NCBI GenBank assembly: GCA_030737835.1
Contig: JAUJYN010000012.1
Coordinates: 11,766,729-11,830,728 of the forward strand
Length of the DNA: 64,000 bases
Reading direction: 5' to 3'
From: Acorus gramineus
Taxonomy: Eukaryota > Streptophyta > Magnoliopsida > Acorales > Acoraceae
A program made the position numbers and the translations under genes. Numbering within the stretch: the stretch's first letter is position 1; each line of letters begins with the position of its first letter. This document shows, in pieces, positions 58,668 to 64,000 of the stretch. Under the pieces are notes generated by a model that was not told the origin of the DNA, did not search any database, and worked only from the letters and a program-made list of their open reading frames with translations.

Positions 58668-61600
58668 ATGGCGGAGAGAGGCGGTGGCGGCGATCGTGGT
58701 GGTTTCGGCCGAGGCTTCGGTCGCGGAGGCCGAGGCGGACGAGGCGATCGTGGCGGACGGGGCGGTCGCCGAGGCGGCCGTCGCGAGGAGGAGCAAAAAT
58801 GGGTACCGGTGACGAAGCTCGGGCGCCTGGTCAAGGCAGAAGCGATAAAGAGTATGGAACAGATCTACCTCCACTCGCTCCCGGTGAAGGAGCACCAGAT
58901 CGTGGAGACGATCCTGCCGTCGCTGAAGGACGAGGTGATGAAGATCATGCCGGTCCAGAAGCAGACCCGGGCCGGTCAGAGGACCCGATTCAAGGCCTTC
59001 GTCGTCGTCGGGGACGGGAAAGGTCACGTCGGGCTCGGCGTGAAGTGTTCGAAGGAGGTGGCGACGGCGATCAGGGGGGCGATCATACTCGCGAAGCTTT
59101 CGGTGGTGCCGGTGAGGAGGGGGTATTGGGGGAACAAGATCGGGTCGCCGCACACCGTGCCGTGTAAGGTCACCGGGAAATGCGGGTCCGTGACGGTGAG
59201 GATGGTCCCCGCCCCGCGTGGGTCCGGGATCGTGGCGGCGAGGGTGCCGAAGAAGGTGTTGCAGTTCGCCGGGATCGAGGACGTGTTCACGTCCTCGCGT
59301 GGGTCGACGAAGACGCTTGGGAACTTTGTGAAGGTATGATGTTTGTTTTGATTGGATGAGTTTACGATGATAGTGCATTTTTTTTTTGTTTAATTTGTGA
59401 TGTGTGTTTTGTTTTGGTTTTTTATTTGCTTTTTGTTACCTGTTTTGCTTGCTTGGTAGTTTTAGTTTAGATGGCTGTTATTTGGGTATGCATTGGATTG
59501 AGAATGGTGAGCTGTAGATCTGGTTTTGGAATTGAATAATAGATGTTTTATATTTTTTGAGTGGCTATACTGGTATAGTGTGAAAATAAAATTAATAAAT
59601 AATATGATAGGTTAATGAATCTCTTAAGAAAATCACACCAACATGAAAAATTATAATTACGTCAAACCCCTTTAATCCCAATGATTTTTTTATATAGTAT
59701 AATAATAAAATAAAATAGAATAGAATAACTTTATCACATCTCTATAACCCACCAAATATTATGATGTACATTGATAATAATAGTTATTAAAAATTATTTA
59801 AATGTGTATTAAAACGATTTTTTTTTTTTGAAATTTAACGTGATTTGGTGAATAGGATAACAATAGTTATACAAATTATGTAAAATGTGCATTAAAACTA
59901 GATAAATTATAACGAAAATGTTCTCATTCATTGATAGTAATAGTTATTAAAAATTATTTAAAATGCGCATTGAGTTTTTTTTTTTTTTTTGAAATTTATT
60001 GTGATTTGCTGAATAAGATAACAATAGTTATTAAAAATTATTTTAAATGTGCATTAGAACTATATATTTTCTGAAATTTAATGAAATTTAGTGAATATGT
60101 AATATATTTTTTAAGATTAATTTTAGTTAATTTATTAGGGAATCTGGTTATATATAAATTTATGAAATCATCATCAATTTAAAATCTTAAGATAAGATTA
60201 GCAAAATAAATTATGATTTTGGATAACAATGAGCTTTACTAAATTTGTAAGGGTAAAAACGTACAAAAACATTAGATACACGGTTGAAAAGTTGAAAATA
60301 CTCGTGGTTAGTATAATATAATAGACAGTAGATGGATAGATATGTATCCTTTTAGTGGATTTGGAATTTGTTTTATGATTTTCAATCGTATAGCATTTTT
60401 CTAATTGGTAACGTTATGCGTTTAAATGATGATGAAAGTCTTTACTTGTTGGGTGTTCATACACACTATCATTCCTGTATTCCCTTTTGCAGCATTCACT
60501 ACTTCCCCACTAGCCTAGTATATAGGGTAGAAAAATGAAAAAAAAAAGAGTATTCAATTCGTTCTGGTATATACTTATTTTTTCGTGAAAGTATTCAATT
60601 CATTTCATTAGACAAGCATATACCTTAAAAAAAGTTGAAGACATGTTGAGGGCTGCAAAAGAGACTACAGGAAAGACCGTGCCCAAGAATAGATGGCATG
60701 CAGATAATTATGGTGAATGTATTGTCTTATGTTCAGGCTTTGTTTTGGTTCCTGTGGTATTGATGTTTGCTCCCTTTGATTTATAATGATGTGAGGAACC
60801 TTTGTATCCATACATGAGTTACAGCCTTATACGATATTGTTTTATTGAATCATTAAAAGAAATGATGGAAACACTAGGACTTTCATGATCAGGATGCAAT
60901 GCGTGCAATGCTTGGGTTACTTTTTATGTTTATGGATTTGGGTCATGTCACTTCAGTGAGTGTGGTTTATCCCTGTGATTTACTGTGATTGATATAATGT
61001 TTAAGTGATGGAATGAGTTAATGAAATCATGCTTTTATTCCCATTGAATGTAGAACGGACAATTTCTAATGGATTTGTTTTGATACAAATTGAATTGTTC
61101 ATCATGATTTTTATCCGTTTGTTGAATTGGTGATGATTGTAAGATCTTATTTGTCATGATTTCTTTTTAATTTTATTTGTTTTCATTCTTTTCTGTTCCC
61201 ATTTCTTATTATTTTTGACAGTCAGGTGTCTTTTCTGTTTATGATTGGTCTTTTATACTCCATTTTAATCTGTGTGTACAGATAATTACTGGTTAGAAAC
61301 CCATATTTATTAAAGAAGTCATCCCTTCTGTTCAGTTTTTTTGGGCTAATTTCAGTCGTATACTAGCATCTAGTTCGGTCTTGAGACCATTGTTTTTTTT
61401 GGAGCTGAACGATATGCGGACACCTTAATATTTCAAGGGGCGTACGCCCAATAAAAGATGCAATGCAGAAACCAAACTAAAAGGTCTTGATACCATTGTT
61501 ACATGGACAGAGGAAGTGTATTACTAGGTATAATTTGCTGTCTGGTTTATAGTATTCATGTTGGTTGTGTTGTATCTCTAATATCTACACTTGTCCAACT

Positions 61601-61952
61601 CTTTTTAAAACCCCTCTTTGTAACCCTTACATTCAGAAACTGATTTACATATTACCCGTGGATCTCTTTTTGATTATCAGTTTATCACATAGCCTGCTGA
61701 GGTACATCCTGTATTGGAGGCAACAAATTGTCATTTACCTTTATCAGTTGAACATGGTATGCCAACTGTTTCAATATATGTGTTGTTTTGCAGGCGACAT
61801 TTGACTGTCTGATGAAGACTTATAGCTTCCTGACTCCGGATCTCTGGAAGGAGACTCGCTTCTCAAAGTCGCCTTTCCAGGAACACACGGATTACTTGAT
61901 GAAGCCTACAAAGGCGATTCTTCTGGAGGATGCCGAGAAAGTAGAGGCCTGA
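58668..61952 (+). CDS. RPS2: cytosolic small-subunit ribosomal protein uS5 (RPS2)
   Basis: Two exons, 58668-59333 and 61794-61952, join in phase 0 to 274 residues, the usual plant length. Residues about 5-42 are an RGG/GRGG-rich tail ([20 protein letters not shown]). [16 protein letters not shown] and [19 protein letters not shown] follow. The S5 RNA-binding fold includes [20 protein letters not shown] and [18 protein letters not shown]. The C-terminal S5 domain ([32 protein letters not shown]) runs to [18 protein letters not shown] on exon 2. uS5 sits at the mRNA entry side of the 40S subunit and helps accuracy. No key residues are missing. Exon 1 is strongly GC-rich with G/C third bases. 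The 2.46-kb intron has a short minisatellite. Confidence 0.97.
59770..60120. repeat. four-unit minisatellite in the uS5 intron
   Basis: 'aatagttattaaaaattatt' or a close variant starts at 59779, 59862, 59939 and 60023, each followed by 'atgtg/atgcgcatta' and mostly by 'gaaattta-ygtgattt'. The period is about 80 bp. The unit is AT-rich with poly-T runs of differing length. Confidence 0.7.
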
Positions 61953-62314
61953 GTGGGGTGAGGGCCTACTTTTTTTGAATGTCAGTGTTGGATCGTTCTA
62001 GATTTTTTTCTGCTAATCTTTGAGACATGGTGGTTTGTGGAATTTCTTTTTGCTTGCCTAAGGATTATATCTTGATCACCTTGTTTTTGTCTCTAAATTT
62101 TTTGATCTTATTCCATGTTAGCCATGTTTCAATTTGTTTGAGAGTCATTGTTGATGACTCAGAAAATTTAGTGTATTTTCTTATTGTTTTTCTAAGGTTT
62201 AGGTTTTGAGCTTTTGTCCTGTCAAAGTATGACATTTTTCGTTAAAATTTCAGAGAGGAACAAATTGTTATTTGTCTAACTGGATATCCTTTGATTAGAG
62301 TGGCTGTAGGTTTA

Positions 62315-62975
62315 AAATTTGGGGTTAAAGACATTTGAGTCCCTGTAGATATCTATAAATTCATATAAGTCTTTGTAAAGTTGGGGTAGGACAATTACAT
62401 CTTTAAAAACATAGAAAATGTCTAATGCATCATCGCTACTATTAAATCATTATTAACATATCATGATTAAAATTAACCATGGATGTGATTTTACAATTAT
62501 ACCATCCACAATGTATAACATGGTGATTAACCAGAGCTTTTTAACTTGTTTAATCACTTCATTAAAATGTAAAATAAAAAATTTATGTAATATCTGTAGT
62601 ATATTAAATACAATACATAAATAAAATTGTCATCACAATTACAATTATTTGAAATAGAAGAAAAAAAAAATCAATGGAGTAGAATGCAAAATATGCAAAA
62701 GAAAAAAAAAGTGAAAATGAGTTTGAATATGGAAAAAATAGTCATTTAAAAAAATATATATGTTTTTTTTTTCTATTTTTTAAATGATTTATATGAATGT
62801 TTAATTTCATTTAGATGAAATATGAGAATATACTATTAAATTGGATAAAAAGTTAATCTAATGGCTAAATTGATTTATCATTACAGTTTAAAGGATTTGT
62901 ATGTCTGACTTCAAATTTGTAAGAACTTTATGAGTCTGTGAATGTTTATAAGGACTCAAATGTCTTTAATCCTAA
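62315..62975. mobile_element. MITE-like element downstream of uS5
   Basis: A perfect 18-bp inverted pair, ttaaagacatttgagtcc (62325-62342) and ggactcaaatgtctttaa (62952-62969), bounds about 650 bp of AT-rich sequence. Weaker pairing continues inward for about 100 bp. A possible target duplication taaaatt flanks the outer ends, but the exact ends are uncertain. Confidence 0.65.
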
Positions 62976-62979
62976 AATT

Positions 62980-63655
62980 GATAATTTATTGTTTGTAATG
63001 GGAATCAAGGTCATCGTTTTTAGATATCAAAATTCTTGGGGTTTCTTCATTGCCGTGTCATGAGGACATATTCAGTGGATAGGTTAACTAATACGTTAGT
63101 GTCAAATTGTTAAATAACATATAAAAATGTTGTTGCAATGGAGTTGTTAAAGCTGAGCTAAATGTGGCCCTCTCCACTTATCAGATATTATCTTTTAAGT
63201 TAACTGTGGCTAGTGTTTTAGTTAGTTAAATGTGGGCCCGCTCTATCGTTCTCATTAAAGAATTAAGAAAAAAAGCATCTGGGTGGCTGAGATAGACGGA
63301 GAGGTGGGGTCTACTATTATTTTGGCTGATTTATTTAGCTAGTCTATTAGAGCAATAACAACCAACTAAAAAAGGATGCAGTAAATGAAGGTATAGTTGA
63401 GGGGTTTGGATCTTCTACTTGTTTTTTGTACTTGTTTTGTGCTTTGATCAATCGGATGGTCATAAATTCATCAAATAAAATGGATCCATTTATCCATTCA
63501 TGATTTGATATATTTGTAACCGTTTGATTCTAATTGTGATAATGTGGCAATCCCACAATAAGAGTAAGTAAGATACAAGCAGGAAAAAACAACAGAAGAT
63601 TCAATGCTGAAATGACATTTTAATATCTTGGTTAGTTAACATATCTATTGAAGAT
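62980..63655. other. intergenic, no gene seen
   Basis: AT-rich sequence between the MITE and the hAT end; no coding segment or further repeat recognised. Confidence 0.5.
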
Positions 63656-64000
63656 TAGGCCTGTTAATGAGTCAGACCCGGGTCGGGTTGGGTCCGGGTG
63701 GATCCGGACCTGTCCTGTGGCAGGACCCAGCGGGTCCGGGGAAATGCAGACTCGGACCCGTCGGACCCAGGTTGAACCAGGGTTGGACCCGACTCAGATG
63801 GTTGGTAAAAAAAAGAGGGAGAGCTCATAAATTTGTTTGCCTTATCATTCTATTTGAATTTTTTTTGTAATAAAGCATTATTATTAATGAGACTATGTTT
63901 GAACATAATTTTATACAAATCAAAAGAAGTAAATGAATTACTAAACAACATTCAAAACAATAATCACTAACATAAACAACGTATTAACTTAAAGAATAAA
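63656..64000 (-). mobile_element. hAT element end, continues beyond the window
   Basis: The terminal repeat taggcctgttaatgagtcag (63656) is followed by an array of 'gacccgggtcgggt' and 'ggatccggacc' units, then an AT-rich subterminal zone. The last 110 bp are nearly the reverse complement of 9775-9865 in the hAT remnant. This is therefore a relative of that element in opposite orientation, with the interior lying past 64000. Confidence 0.75.

Noticed and set aside
58587..59378. 263-residue minus-strand frame opposite uS5 exon 1
   Set aside because: Antisense shadow of a GC-rich ribosomal-protein exon; R/H/P-rich with no domain.

Overview
This is a piece of a plant nuclear genome. The evidence is spliced genes with GT-AG introns, plant-typical proteins (a CHX cation/H+ antiporter, an AN1/C2H2 stress-associated protein, RPB11, a multi-PHD protein, cytosolic uS5), a nuclear tRNA-Gln, and AT-rich intergenic DNA full of MITEs, hAT remnants and dead LINEs. 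Some genes are extremely GC-rich in coding sequence (CHX antiporter, uS5, the coiled-coil gene) while others are AT-rich (PHD, RPB11). Such bimodal gene composition is typical of monocots. I infer an angiosperm, perhaps a non-grass monocot, but the species cannot be fixed from the sequence.

Layout. 1-8.0 kb: gene-free repeats, including tandem duplications, a dispersed GCGTTGATACAC repeat and foldback MITEs. 8.0-9.9 kb: remnants of a hAT transposon with a broken BED-finger transposase. 10.1-12.5 kb (+): a four-exon gene for a 73-residue coiled-coil microprotein. 13.1-14.2 kb (-): a dead LINE. 16.0-18.5 kb (+): a CHX-type antiporter. 18.6-20.9 kb (-): a coiled-coil protein gene in tail-to-tail arrangement with the antiporter, carrying a hAT MITE in intron 3. 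21-31 kb: AT-rich and gene-poor, with two sister MITEs that have clear 9-bp target duplications. 31.0-33.5 kb (-): an AN1-AN1-C2H2 stress-associated protein. 34-42 kb: MITEs and a dead LINE reverse transcriptase. 42.4-43.8 kb (-): RNA polymerase II subunit RPB11, with a LINE fragment in intron 3. 44-46.8 kb: gene-free. 47.3-56.1 kb (+): a 12-exon PHD-finger protein whose introns hold several LINE 3' ends. 57.7 kb (-): tRNA-Gln(CUG). 58.7-62.0 kb (+): ribosomal protein uS5 (RPS2). 62.3-64.0 kb: one MITE-like element and the end of another hAT element that leaves the window.

The genes do not form a functional pathway; they are an ordinary plant neighbourhood of housekeeping and regulatory genes. 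I found no convincing new multi-gene system. The most useful points are: the microprotein gene, which is split into exons too short for an ORF scan; the hAT MITE built from TATCCG/CGGATA units 15 bp from a splice donor; the two competing frames at the start of the coiled-coil gene; repeated LINE 3'-end insertion into the introns of one gene; and several MITEs whose insertion sites can be read exactly. Exon boundaries were derived by eye from GT-AG sites, phase and family similarity. No search was run.
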